In this document: positions 10,881 through 21,853 of the stretch, piece by piece | Numbering within the stretch: the first letter of the stretch is position 1 | Layout: every line of letters starts with the position of its first letter | From: Phaseolus vulgaris | Taxonomy: Eukaryota; Streptophyta; Magnoliopsida; Fabales; Fabaceae | Length of the DNA: 64,000 bases | Direction: 5' to 3' | Assembly: GCF_000499845.2 (NCBI RefSeq) | Contig: NC_023756.2 | Coordinates: 42,843,393-42,907,392, forward strand | Translations under genes and position numbers: made by a program | Notes under the pieces: model-generated | Told to the model about the DNA's origin: nothing | Database searches by the model: none | What the model saw: the letters and a program-made list of their open reading frames with translations, nothing else

Positions 10881-12289
10881 ATGGCTGGCTATTCAAGTGG
10901 TGCATCTTACAAGCAGCCCTCTCCTTCCAAAGTTTCGGTCTTTGGTGAATTGCATGAAGCCCAACGCACCATTAGGCTTTGGAAGAGAAATTGCAAAAGA
11001 TGGAGGTGCAACAAGCTAGGCCATCTCACTCTATCCATGATGGGCATCATTCACATAGACCTTTATCAAGAGGTTCTTCCAATGCCTTAGGCCGTGAAGA
11101 GGACCATAGAAGTAGGAGGCATCACCATCATTCTCATGAAGAGAGCTATAACCGTGACCAAAGATATCACCAAGTGTTCAACATTGCTTGTAAAAAAGTC
11201 CCTAGTTTTAATGGTGATAGTGATCCTAATGTGTATTTAGATTGGGAGACTAAGGTTGACCATTATTTTCATGTGTATAAGGTCCAAGATGACGATAAAC
11301 TTAGGATAGTTTCTTTATCCTTTTTGGGCTATGCCAAAGAATGGTGGCATAAAATAGTAATGGACATTATATATCGCAAGAAACCTCCCGCGGTTTCTTG
11401 GAATGCTTTGAAAGAGTGTATGCACGCGAGGTTTGTTCCTCCTTCTAGGAAGGAACACTTGTTGAAGTTCCAAAGGCTTTCTCAAGGACATAGGATGGTA
11501 GATGAATACTTTAAAGATTTTGAAACAACTTTGACTAAAATGAATATGCATGCTAATGAAGAGTCAAAGATAAAATGGTTTATACGTGGTTTGAGAAGCG
11601 ATATTAGAGAATTTATAGAATTAAATGAGTACTCTTCTTTAAAGCAAGTGCTTCGCATAGCCATCAAGATGGAATTATATCTTTTGAAAACCACTTCTCC
11701 AAAAAAAGTTTCTACTACAAATCCTTCTACTCTTAACTCACCTACCAAACCTTCAAAAATCAAATGTTTTAAATGTTTAGGTTTTGGGCACATAGCTCTT
11801 CATTGTTCACAAAAGCAAACCTTAATGATAAACAAGGTAAAACAAGTCCTAACTCACCCACCTACCACAAGTAAAAATGAAAAAGACAAAGAAAGTCAAG
11901 TAGACATGGGTCTTATCCTTTCACCTCCAAGGTGTTTTCCTTCCTTATCTTTTTCCTTACCCAAGGTTCCTATTTCACCACCATCTTGGTTAAAAAATGT
12001 TAGGAATGATTTTTTCATACCTCCTCTTCCAAAACATATCATCATTCCTAAACAAATTTTTCCAACTTGGTCGATTTATAGAACCTCCTTTTCTGAAATC
12101 CCATTGTTTACAAATGCTAAGTCATGTTTGCCTTTCTCTTCCACTTTTAATTGTAAAAATAAACTGACTTTGTTCTATGCAGGGATTCAGAATTCGTGGA
12201 CGAATTCTCTCCAACTTGAGGAGTATGATGAGAATCAAATAAAGAGGCTTTTATTATTGAAGGAAGAGGTCATTCACCTACACATTTGA
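10881..12289 (+). pseudogene. gag of gag-only element 1 (frameshifted, protease deleted)
   Basis: Starts MAGYSSGASYKQ, loses frame near 10977 relative to element 2 (one base missing), then continues as an open frame from 10979 to 12289. It contains the retrotransposon Gag capsid region (DWETKVDHYFHVY...KEWWHKIV...RFVPPS...DEYFKDFE) and one CCHC zinc knuckle (CFKCLGFGHIALHC). The aspartic protease found in element 2 is missing: the frame runs from just after the knuckle into the C-terminal tail shared with element 2 (FPTWSIYRTSF, AGIQNSW) and then into the 3' LTR, where it stops. This looks like a decayed structural protein with no enzymatic part. Confidence 0.85.
12189..12208 (+). other. Hairpin just upstream of the 3' LTR, element 1
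   Basis: AGAATTCG and CGAATTCT form a perfect 8-bp stem around a TGGA loop, 17 bp before the 3' LTR. The same stem with loop TGGG is at 27680-27699 in element 2. Confidence 0.75.
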
Positions 12290-13216
12290 AGCTCTTCCTT
12301 CTAGTCTTCTCAAAATTAAAAGAAGACATAAAATAAAGAGAGGATCAAGCCTAAAGCCAAAGAAGTCTACAAGCTTTCAAGAATAGGCTTCCTTTAAATA
12401 TCTCTCTTTATAGTTTCTTTTGTATAAAATTGTAAATAATATAGAATAGTGTTTAGGAAGGTGCTTAGAGGAAAACCATAGATACCTCTTTTGTAAAGCA
12501 TCTTTAGGCTTTAATTTAGAATTTTCTAGAAGGTGACTCTTCATAAGTCACTATAGGCGTTAGCTTAGGAGACTTTTGGGTAGCTTGTGGTACAAGCTTT
12601 GTAAGCTTCATGACCAGCCCTTGCTCCTATAAAAGGAGGGCTTAGGTCCTTCATAATGCAGATTTGGAATTTGTAGTATCAAAACTCTCCCAAATTGGTG
12701 ATTGAGTGTAGTGAGAACTTGTCTTCTCATCTTCCTAGTCTCATCTTGAGTGCCTTGGTTCTCTCAAGTGGCAGCATTGCACACTTATCTTGGAGCATTC
12801 ACACTTCAAGTGGCGTGTTCATCAACCAAGAACTACAACCACATAAGTCCTCTTTCTTCTCCATCTTCTCATTCCATTTTCGTGCCTATTTGAATTCCTA
12901 AACATGTCTTAGGTTCCTTTCTTGCTTTCTATTTGGTGTTCTTGCTTATTTTCATGTTTCAATCGGTTCATCTTCTTTCTCCTTGGATTTGTTCAGTGCA
13001 TTTCAGTTTTGAAGCATTTTAATCGGTTCATTTCATTTGTTATGCAATTTAATCGGTTCATTTGCATTTTTACATCTTTTAATCGGTTCAATTGGCAAGA
13101 AATGGGTCTTCCATGTGAGTTTGGTGTTTGGTGCAAGTTTTGGTGAGTTTTTGAAACATAGAACATTGATCCAATTCTAATAAAAGTGCCTAAGCTATCT
13201 CCAACTCAAGTTGATT
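12226..13216 (+). repeat. 3' LTR of gag-only element 1, truncated
   Basis: Begins TGATGAGAATCAAAT after a purine-rich CTTGAGGAGTA. Tracks the 5' LTR up to AACTCAAGTTGATT, then switches to element B. The last ~45 bp and the right target duplication are lost. Confidence 0.85.
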
Positions 13217-13316
13217 CTTTGGTTCATTGGCGCACGTGCTTCGCGAGATACTGACCCATACCACTCGTGGGACCCTGATTACGTGGCACCAATATTACCA
13301 CTGATCGGTACACAAG

Positions 13317-13370
13317 CTCCCAGTCTCGAGCTATAACTTGTTCAGCAAAGAGACTAAGTCCTTGCCTTTG
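13317..13370 (+). promoter_or_regulatory. Upstream region of the antisense gene relic in element B
   Basis: The block CAGTCTCGAGCT...AACTTGTTC.CAGCAAAGAGACTAAGT resembles the minus strand at about 32450-32490 of the other Tat element, in the same place upstream of the homologous antisense gene. ACGTGGCACC-type ACGT cores lie just before it in both. Inferred to be part of a conserved promoter. Confidence 0.55.
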
Positions 13371-13906
13371 GTGACCTACATGGCTCTGTATGACAGGACA
13401 TGAATATTGCACCAAAGTGACGTCTTTCTGAGCTTGTTTTAATATGCACATGTGTTTTGATCAACATCTAGGGCTTAACGTCGCTTACGCTTCTTTGTTT
13501 CCTTTAAATGTTTGAAAACGCCTGCGTCCAATCACTGTTCCATCATTCTTTGAAACACTCTTGATTGCTTCGTCTTCTTCCCAGAGCACTCTCGCGTTTT
13601 CCCTACAAACTCCAGCATCTTCATCCTATCTGATCAGAAGGTACGAACTTTGATCGTTGATCGCACTTATCTATTAATTCTGATGCTTGATAATTGTATG
13701 GGGTTGTTTAACTTTTTGCATTTCACTCATCCTCTGTTCCTTTTTTTTTTTGGGTTTCCTTCGAGTTAGGGTTCAAGAAACCCAGGACTCTCAAGGAGTT
13801 GATTCCTGTTATCGTACTGTTATGTTTGCACATTCTGCCCCTGTGCATTCGCATGTTTTATCCTTGCATTTTCCAACCTCTTGTATTATGAAATTTGCAC
13901 GCATGG

Positions 13907-14944
13907 ATGGTTCTGAATGAGGAGAAACGGGCCAAGCTAGCTGGTATCCTGACTCGCTGTCGAGGGATGTCTGGGGGTGCGGGCACCTCTAGCCCTCACG
14001 CCCTCGCTTCAGCCACTGTCGCGCCCTCTTCTACTCCCTCCACTCCTGCAGTTGCGGTTCCTCTCACTGCTACCCAAGCGTCTCCCGCTCTATTTTCTTG
14101 CGAAAAGGTAGTGGAGATCGAATCTGATGAGGACTCCGCTGAGGGGCCAATCTCTAAGAGGCTTAGGCCTACGACGGTGAGGACCTCCCATTCCTCTACT
14201 GTCGGTCACTCGGCATCGCCCCGTGACCGAACGCCAAGCGTTCCCTCCTTCCTTGACCTCTTCGATGGTGGGACGAGTGCTTCTGTGACTCCACCTTCCC
14301 TCGAATTGCCCACTGTCCTACAGCATGCCCTCAAAGGCTTCCAACTAGAGGTGACGATGGACTCGGATGAGGCCGCTGCGAGGGAAAGGCTGGGCTTCAA
14401 CTTTGGGGCTCTTCTTGCTCAGTCCAATGCCCTCATAACTAGGCCTGAAGCGAGGGTGGCGTTGGTAGAGACCAAGACTAAGGAAGAAAGGACCCTGTTC
14501 GCGCGTTCGTTTGCTTTCCGCGAGACCGCATTGAAGCAGAAGTTAGCTTGCCTCCGCCGTTCTGAAAAGGATCTATCTAAACAACTTCATGACAAGTGCC
14601 AAGAGGTTGTCGAGCTGGAGGCAAGAATCCTGCCCCTGCAAATCCGGGTCTTTGAGTTGGAAGAGACTGCTGAGGCATTCAAAGCCAAGATGGCGGGGCA
14701 TGAAAAAAGGTCCATCAATCGAGAAGTGCAGTTGGGCCGTGTGGAGGCTGAGCTCCTTCAACAAGCCAAGAGGTTTGAAGAACCCGAGGCTGAGCTGACC
14801 GAAGATGTTGTTGATGCTTACGATGCGAGGTTCGAGGACGCCCTTGCTCAGGTTGCCTGTGTGCACCCCGAGATGGACGCTTCACCTTTCGCAGTATCAA
14901 ACCGTGTTGTAAACGGGCATATCGTTCCACGGATTCTGCCTTAA
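13907..14944 (+). pseudogene. Relic of Tat antisense-gene protein (coiled-coil part)
   Basis: About 345 codons from ATG 13907. The start region NEEKRAKLAGIL and the following Ser/Pro/Ala-rich stretch parallel SGKERRKALLELARL in the antisense gene at 29603-31894. Residues about 150-320 form a long charged heptad-rich coiled coil (ARVALVETKTKEERTLFARS, then KQLHDKCQEVVELEARI). The C-terminus RVVNGHIVPR parallels EVVDGKLIPPP. The N-terminal domain exon is absent: coding sequence begins right after an intron-like stretch, so the first coding exon appears deleted. GC-rich third positions contrast strongly with the surrounding AT-rich DNA. Function unknown. Confidence 0.7.
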
Positions 14945-15111
14945 CATGTATTTGGTTGTCAGACAAACAGTTTATTATCCACCTGTAACTTTACTTTCTC
15001 AGACGGATAGCTGCTTTTATTTTCTTAAATCGAAAACTGCTCTTTAACTCACTCAACTGCTAACTCGTGGTGGCTGGCACCGTGATGTTTCTTCTAGCGT
15101 TCTTTGATACC

Positions 15112-15116
15112 CCACC
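15112..15116. repeat. Target-site duplication CCACC, left
   Basis: CCACC precedes the TGATGG LTR start at 15117 and recurs at 34157-34161 after the LTR end AAGATCA. Confidence 0.85.
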
Positions 15117-15280
15117 TGATGGAAGAGGCCCCAACACCAATCCATTGAAAGGCCACCAAAATGTCAAATTGAGGCAACCACTAGAGTTATGGTCAAAGAG
15201 GGGTCAAGATGACGCATTCTACATGTCATAAACTCTAGTGTAGATTAGATTTTAATTTCTTGTCAAACTTAGATTAGGAA
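15117..15280 (+). repeat. 5' LTR remnant of the Tat element
   Basis: First 164 bp of the 437-bp LTR, starting TGATGGAAGAGGCC. About five differences from the 3' LTR over this length. It breaks off at TTAGGAA directly into gag sequence. Confidence 0.85.
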
Positions 15281-15295
15281 ATCCGGCGACGTGCT

Positions 15296-18200
15296 GTGGC
15301 TCATATAGCCGCCGAGAGCGAGGTCACCGAGAAGAGAGGAAATGTGGCCCCAGCTAAACCGTGCACCCAAGCAAGGGTACAGCCTCAGAGGGTAATGGAG
15401 GCGGCGGTGGGAAAAAGAGATCAAAGGACGCATCATCCTTACGACCCTAAGAAAAATAAGAGCAAGGGGCCAGAGCGCCCCAGGGAGAGTAATCGCCCCC
15501 CGAGGTATGAGTTTGTGATGGGTTTGGCTGATTTGATCGCCATCCCAAACATAGCTGCCAGGCTCAAAGTGCCTGAGAAAACGGCGGAGAAGGTCTTGGG
15601 GGCAAAACCAGACGCATGGTGCGAATTCCACAAGAGTTTTGGCCACTCTATCAACTCGTGTTTGGCTTTGGGGCACCAGCTCGCCGAGCTGGTCAAATGT
15701 GGTTTCCTGAAGGATTACTTGCTAGAGAAGCAAGCGGACCAAGCATCAGGGTCTCAACCGGCGATCAGCGGAGGGCAACAGCACGAGGTGCCTATTCACG
15801 GCGAGATCCACACCATAGCTGGCGGATTCTCCGGCGGGGGGTGCACGACGTCGCAACGAAAGAGGTATGCGAGGTCGATAATGTCAGTGGAAGTCTTTGA
15901 AGATCACTCGCCCGACGTGGACATCACGTTCACCAAGGAGGACCGCAGGGACGTGGTGCCTCACGACAACGACCCTATTGTGATCTCGCTTGTCACGGCA
16001 GGAAGGACCGTCCACCGGGTGTTGGTCGACCAAGGAAGCTCAGCAGACGTGATGTTTTGGCCAACCTTTGAGAAGTTACAACTGTCCCCTGATCAGCTAA
16101 GACCATATGGGGGCTACTTGTACGGCTTTGCCGGCGACCAAGTGGAGGTGAGGGGGTATATCGAGCTGAGGACGACCTTCACTGACGGCTTGGCCTCACA
16201 AACGGAGAAGGTCAGGTACCTTGTTGTAAACGCCCCGTCAGCGTACAACATACTGCTGGGGAGGCCAACGCTCAACATAACAGGAGCTGTGCCTTCGACA
16301 AGGCACATGAAGGTCAAGCTGCCGTCTATGGAGGGTATGATCATTACTATTTGCTCCAACCAGAAGGAGGCGAAGAAGTGTTACGAAAACAGCCTCAAGA
16401 ACAAGAGGTCTGTGTGCCACGTAACCACAACGCCTCCCCCTGGCGTGGAGCCGGAGCGCAAACCCCGGCGAGTTTCGGATACGGCGTTAGAGGTGGTCGC
16501 CGAGGGCGATGTGCCGATGGGGAATGTAGAGGCAAGGTCGGAGAGAAACTGCTCGGAGACCGCTAGAGGAACCGGTATCGCGAGGGCGCTGATCGCCAGC
16601 GAGAGGAAACCTCAGCCAGTAGAGGAATGGCTCGAGAAGGAGATCAGTGGTAAGGTGTTTAAGTTGGGAAGAACCCTGGATAGCAAGACGCAAGACCAGA
16701 TCGCCGAAGTAATTAGTAGACACTTGGATGCGTTTGCGTGGGCTGCTTCAGATATGCCGGGGATCGACCCCGATTTCTTGTGCCATCATCTGGCAATGGA
16801 CCCCCAAGTCAGGCCCATCCGCCAAAGAAGAAGAAAATTCAATGAGGAGAAGAGACAGGCGATCAAAGAAGAGACACGGAAACTACTTGCAGCGGGCCAC
16901 ATCAGGGAAATCCAATATCCAGAATGGCTCGCTAACGTCGTCCTGGTCAAGAAGAGCAGCGGAAAATGGCGGATGTGCATTGACTTTACAGACTTGAACA
17001 AGGCCTACCCGAAGGAATCCTACCCTTTGCCAAGCATTGACGCCCTAGTAGACAGTGCATCAGGGTGCAAGCTGCTCAGTTTCCTGGATGCCTTCTCGGG
17101 GTACAACCAAATCAAAATGCACCCCATGGACGAAGAGAAAACCGCCTTCATGACGGAAAGGTCATGTTATTGCTACAGGGTGATGCCCTTCGGGTTGAAG
17201 AATGCAGGGGCCACGTACCAAAGGCTGATGGACAAGGTGCTCGTGCCCATGCTCGGAAGGAATGTGCAGGCATACGTCGACGACATGGTCGTGATGTCCC
17301 TGGAGAAAGACAAGCACGTCACAGACTTGGAAGAGTTGTTCACCACAATAGCCAGGTACAAGCTAAAACTGAATCCTGAAAAGTGCGTTTTTGGTGTAGA
17401 AGCAGGGAAATTTCTGGGGTTTCTTCTGTCAGAGAGGGGAATTGAGGCTAACCCCGAGAAGTGCGCCGCCATTTTGGCAATGAGGAGCCCCGCCAATGTG
17501 AAGGAGGTGCAACAACTCACGGGGCGGATGGCCGCCCTGTCTCGATTCGTATCAGCGAGCGGAGAGAAGGGCCACCCATACTTCCAATGTTTGAAGAGGA
17601 ACAACAGATTTGTTTGGACAAAGGAGTGTGAGGAGGCCTTCGTAAAGCTCAAGGAATATTTGGCGAGCCCTCCAGTTCTGTGCAAGCCCCAAGACATAAC
17701 ACCCCTCAGGCTGTACTTTGCCATAACTGAAAGGGCGATCAGCGCAGTACTAGTGCAGGATCAGGACCAGACCCAAAGGCCTATATATTTCGTTAGCAAG
17801 GTGCTGCAAGGCCCGGAGGTAAGGTACCAGGCCCTAGAGAAGGCAGCATTAGCGGTTGTATTCTCGGCGAGGAGATTGCGCCATTACTTCCAGAGCTTCA
17901 CAGTACTGGTGATGACTGATCTTCCGATCTAGAAGGTTTTGAAGAAGCCCGATGTGGCTGGAAGGATGGTGAAGTGGGCGATCGAGCTTTCGGAGTTCGA
18001 CATCAAGTATGAACCCCGGGGATCGATCAAAGGGCAAGTCTTCGTCGATTTCGTGGTCGAGTTGTCCTCCGAAGTGGCACAAAACGCCGAGGGTGACTTT
18101 CGCTGGGTACTCTCTGTTGATGGGTCATCCAACCAGCTGGGCAGCGGGGCTGGGGTCATTTTGGAAGGGCCCAACGGGGTGTTGATAGAGCATTCATTGA

Positions 18201-19370
18201 GGTTCGCTTTCAAAGCAAGCAACAACCAAGCAGAGTATGAGGCTTTGATCGCTGGAATCCTGCTGGCTAAGGAAATGGGGGCGAGAGTGTTGATGGCCAA
18301 GAGCGACTCGCTTTTGGTCACAGGACAAGTAACTGGCGAGTTCCAAGCCAAGGACCCTCAGATGGCAGCCTACTTGGAGTACGTGCAAGAGCTAAGAAGA
18401 TCTTTCGCTTCATTTGAAGTGGTGCACGTGCCAAGAGAACAGAATGCCCGAGCTGACTTGCTAGCCAAGCTCGCCAGTTCGGGCAAGGGGTCTAGGCAGA
18501 GGACTTTCATTCAAGAAACTTTGAAAGCGCCTCGAGCATTCGTGGCAGACCACCAAGTTCTCCATGTTGGTAGATCAATGGGAAGACCGGCGAGAAGTCA
18601 TAGATCCCTAACGCAGGAAACTCTGAGGGCGCCGAGGGTCAGAGCGCGCCCAGCGGAAGGGGCAAGATCGATGCAGATTTGCGTTGTCCATGAGCCAGAC
18701 ACGTGGATAACGCCTTACCAACGTTATTTAGCGGATGGTGTGCTTCCAGTTGACTCAACTGAGGCCAGAAAAGTAAAGAAGAGCTCCAGCAAGTTTACCC
18801 TTATTGACGGCGAGCTGTACAGGTTTGGATTCGCACACCCCCTTCTTGTATGTATACACGAAGAGAAGTGCACGAGGATTATGGCTGAGTTCCATGAGGG
18901 AATTTGCGGGAGCCACATTGGAGGTCGATCGCTGGCGACAAGGACTATCCGTGCAGGCTATTACTGGCCCACGATGAGAGAAGATAGCAAGAGATACGCC
19001 CAGCATTGCAAGCAATGCCAGCAGCACGCCGATTGGCACAAGGCACCCCCAGAAGAGCTGAAGTCGATTTACAGCCCCTAGCCGTTCCATACTTGGGGAA
19101 TTGACATTCTGGGACCCTTCCCATTGGCGATCAGGCAGATGAAGTACTTGGTGGTGGCGATTGAGTACTTCACCAAGTGGATCGAAGCGGAGCCAGTAGC
19201 CCAGATCACCGCACACAAGATCGAGAGCTTTGTATGGAAGAACATAGTGTGCCGGTTTGGTGTGCCTAAACGCCTGGTGTCAGACAATGGGACTCAGTTT
19301 GCAAGTCACCTCTTGAAAAAGCTGTGCGAAGAGGTGGGGATACAACAAGTGTTTGCATCCGTCGAGCACC
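15296..19370 (+). pseudogene. Tat gag remnant-protease-RT-RNase H-integrase (5' part)
   Basis: A single frame interrupted by two in-frame TAG stops (17930-17932 and 19079-19081). Residues about 1-160: end of gag with a CEFHKSFGHSINSC zinc-like motif. About 200-350: aspartic protease with VDQGSSADV. About 500-750: reverse transcriptase with YVDDMVV at residues 660-666. Then a first RNase H region (VLVQDQDQTQRPIYF) and, after the first stop, a second archaeal-type RNase H with VDGSSNQLGSGAGV, plus a zinc-binding HHCC region (CKQCQQH). After the second stop comes the integrase core with GIDILGPF and SDNGTQF. The third catalytic residue lies beyond the CACTA insertion at 19374. Both stops and the missing N-terminus make it inactive. 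Confidence 0.92.
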
Positions 19371-19373
19371 CAC
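19371..19373. repeat. CACTA target-site duplication, left
   Basis: CAC before the terminal repeat; matched by CAC at 21851-21853. Removing the transposon and one CAC copy makes the integrase frame continuous, which confirms the boundaries. Confidence 0.95.
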
Positions 19374-19394
19374 CACTAGTACAAAATACTTTAT

Positions 19395-19610
19395 TAACGA
19401 CACTCTTTAAAGACGGTTTGAAAACAACCATCGTAATAAGTGAGGCGGTGGCAGTTTCGTAAATTTTTTAAATTTTTTTGCATTTTTAACGACGGTTTCT
19501 TCCTAAACCGTCGTTAAATGTGAGTGCGCAAGGATACAACGACGGTTCACACCAGAACCGTCGTTAAAAGTAGGACTTCCACGACGGTTTTCACAAGACC
19601 GTCGTTAAAG
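19395..19610. repeat. Left subterminal repeats of the CACTA element
   Basis: Several copies of AACGACGGTT / AACCGTCGTTAAA in both orientations, some forming imperfect hairpins such as CGACGGTTCACACC with AGAACCGTCG. Matched by the right cluster at 21640-21835. Confidence 0.85.
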
Positions 19611-19756
19611 GTGAGATTTTTTGATTTTTTCAGCACCAGCTCTTTGCCTCCCCTTCAGTTTCATTTTCACTTTTACTTTTCCCTCTTCTTTCACTTCTCA
19701 CACACACAGTTTAGAGGCCACCCTTTTGCCTTCGCTGCCGGCGCCACCCCGTGACC

Positions 19757-20380
19757 GTGACCGCGACCACGCCACCCCGAGCCCTGCGCCTCTGCCCCAC
19801 CGAGACAATCCGAACGAGCTAGTTTGAACGTTCCGCACTAATGGGGATCATGGCGGTGGTATTGCTCTCGTTCTTAAACACATTCTTCGGGTGTCAAAGC
19901 CAGCCGCTCACAGTGACGATGATATCAGTTCAGGTGGCGACCCTTCCCATTGGGTGCTTCATGGCGAAGGTTCTCCCGGGAACGAAGGTTCAGATCTGTG
20001 GGAGAGAATTTTCACTTAACCCTGGCCCCATCAACACAAAGGAGCACGTGCTGATTTCGATATTGGCGAATGCTGGTTTCGCGTTTGGGAGCGGTTCGGC
20101 TTATGCCATTGGCATTGTGGATATAATACGCGTGTTTTATGGGAGAAGGATTACATTCTTGTCTAGCTGGCTCCCGGTCTTGACCACACAGGTAATGTTA
20201 AATGTATAAGACTTGAGTCAAGATTGAAACAAATTTTGTTGCGTTATTCATTGAATACTGAAGGATTAGCTATGGACGCAGGTGTTAGGGTATGGATGGC
20301 GAGGATAATGAAGAAGTACGTGGTGGAGCCGGCAGAGATGTGGTGGCCCAGTACTCTAGGTCTAAGTCTCTCTTCACGTA
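19757..20380 (+). pseudogene. Captured fragment of an oligopeptide transporter (OPT family) gene
   Basis: Two exon pieces. Exon a (about 19757-20191) begins in a Pro/Arg-rich stretch with RDNPNELV and TFRT, shifts frame near 19840, then gives SFLNTFFG, QPLTVTMISVQVATLP, FSLNPGPINTKEHVLIS and AYAIGIVDIIRVFYGRR: the early transmembrane region and the NPGPFN-like signature of plant OPT transporters. Exon b (20282 to about 20375) gives KKYVVEPAEMWWPSTL after another one-base shift. Between them a 90-bp intron keeps CAG|GT at 20191/20192 and AG at 20280-20281. OPT proteins move peptides or metal chelates across the plasma membrane; this piece is a broken 5' part and cannot be functional. Retention of an intron implies capture of genomic DNA, not cDNA. 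Confidence 0.85.
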
Positions 20381-21639
20381 AACTAATAATCTTTTCCACT
20401 ATTTTCACTTTTTTAATCCATTTACTTTCTCAATTTTATTTTATCAATTCCATTCTATATTCTATTATTTTAATACCACAATTTCAGCTCTTTTATAACT
20501 TAAATCTACAATTAATTGTGAATTGAATGCATATATTTTTAACAGTACGATGAAGTATAAAAAGTTAAGATGTAAAAATACACCTCTGCCGTTATTCATT
20601 ACATAATGTTATATTCACTATATTTGTAATATATCATTTCCTATCATAGGAATTCACGATATTATAAGATATTTCCATTGATTCCAATTTTGGTTTTATT
20701 TAAGAGAAACTCCTTTTTTAATTGAAATCAACAGGGAAACGATTTGCATAGCTTAACAAGTTCATATTTTTTTAAAAGATGATTTTTTTTGTTTACTGTT
20801 TTGTAATTTAGATCAATTCAACGTTGAGTTGTTCAAAGACTTTAAATTATTAAATAAAAATTAATAAAAAAATTTATAAATGAACTATAATTTTCAAAAG
20901 TATCAAATTATCATATCTCATGGGAAAGAGAAGAGAAAGGGTCACGATTTTAAATGCATTATTATTCATTGAATGTACAACACTCTAATCACATTGATTA
21001 TCATAGTTTACTATTTGTAATTATATTTTTAGTGGCGTGCCTGATATGGCTTATATTTGATCTAATCACATTGATTATCATAGTTTACTATTTGTAATTA
21101 TATTTTTAGTAATTATATTTTTAGTGGCGTGTCCCATATTTGATGACCACCATCGTCCTTTCCTTTTATTATAACATGTTTATTGTGCTTTTATATTTAT
21201 ATTTTGACTAACTAATGTTTGATTTTAGTATCTCAATATCTTGTTACTCGATATTTCAATTGTGACAATTAAGTTATTTCATTGTTTTTAATTGGCATAA
21301 ACCATCAAACCATCGTCCTTTCCTTTTATTATTCATGTACTAATTCAAAAAATTTTAAATGTACAGTTTTTCAGCGATCAACACCAGCTAGATTCAGAAG
21401 AATTGGAGTATGTGAAAACAACATGGTCAAAATATTTTGTAACATCTTAAGATAGATAAATCATTATAATGGTATACTTTTTCATTTATTAGGAAAACTT
21501 TTTGTAGAATGTTATAACTTGTTGCATGTATTTTTCATATTTAAAATATGATTTAAAATGTTTTTATATTTTGGAATTGAATATTTTATGTAGGTTTGAG
21601 ATTTTATTTTTTATTTTATTTTTTTTAGACCCACATATA
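20381..21639. other. AT-rich interior of the CACTA element
   Basis: No gene recognised. Contains a tandem duplication of about 80 bp (CTAATCACATTGATTATC starts at about 20985 and 21062) and a repeated ACCATCGTCCTTTCCTTTTA phrase at about 21147 and 21308. Confidence 0.7.
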
Positions 21640-21835
21640 ACGACGGTTCCATGTGGAACCGTCTTTAAAAGTCCCACATACAACGACGGTTATATGTGGA
21701 ACCGTCATTAAAAGTCCCACATATAACGACGGTTCAGCAACCGTCGTTAAAAATGAAAAACTTTTTAACAACGCCCGCAATAACGACGGTTTGGGAACCG
21801 TCTTTATATGTCCTTTTTAACCGTCGTTAATGTAC
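21640..21835. repeat. Right subterminal repeats of the CACTA element
   Basis: At least six AACGACGGTT/AACCGTC motifs, mostly as inverted pairs separated by ATGTGG, immediately inside the right terminal repeat. Confidence 0.9.
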
Positions 21836-21853
21836 CTTTTTGTACTAGTGCAC

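Larger units (their letters stand above)
8597..13216 (+). mobile_element. Gag-only LTR retrotransposon 1 (TR-GAG type), 3' end truncated
   Basis: 5' LTR 8597-9636, long leader, one gag frame, PPT-like sequence, 3' LTR 12226-13216. LTRs begin TGATGAGAATC (decayed to TTATGAGAATC in the left copy) and end GATTTCACATCA. There is no reverse transcriptase, RNase H or integrase between the LTRs, so it would depend on another element for movement. The 3' LTR lacks its last ~45 bp, where it abuts element B. It is related to the complete element at 23289-28733 throughout leader, gag and tail, but the protease segment is deleted here. Confidence 0.85.
13217..15116 (-). mobile_element. Element B (Tat-type gypsy, inverted), 3'-side piece
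   Basis: Holds a promoter-like region (13217 to about 13640), an intron-like T-rich stretch and a plus-strand coiled-coil frame homologous to the antisense gene of the Tat element at 15117-34156. Since that gene is antisense to pol, element B lies on the minus strand. This agrees with its pol remnants on the minus strand at 34839-36176, on the other side of the nested insertion. No LTR was found at 13217, so B is truncated there. Confidence 0.75.
19374..21850. mobile_element. Non-autonomous CACTA (En/Spm) DNA transposon
   Basis: 2477 bp with perfect 13-bp terminal inverted repeats CACTAGTACAAAA and a 3-bp target duplication. Subterminal regions (about 19395-19610 and 21640-21835) are packed with the repeat TTAACGACGGTT and its complement AACCGTCGTTAA, the usual binding-site layout for a CACTA transposase. 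No TNP1/TNP2-type transposase frame is present. The middle holds a host gene fragment (oligopeptide transporter), making this a transduplicating element. It sits in the integrase of the Tat element, so it is younger than that element. Confidence 0.95.
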
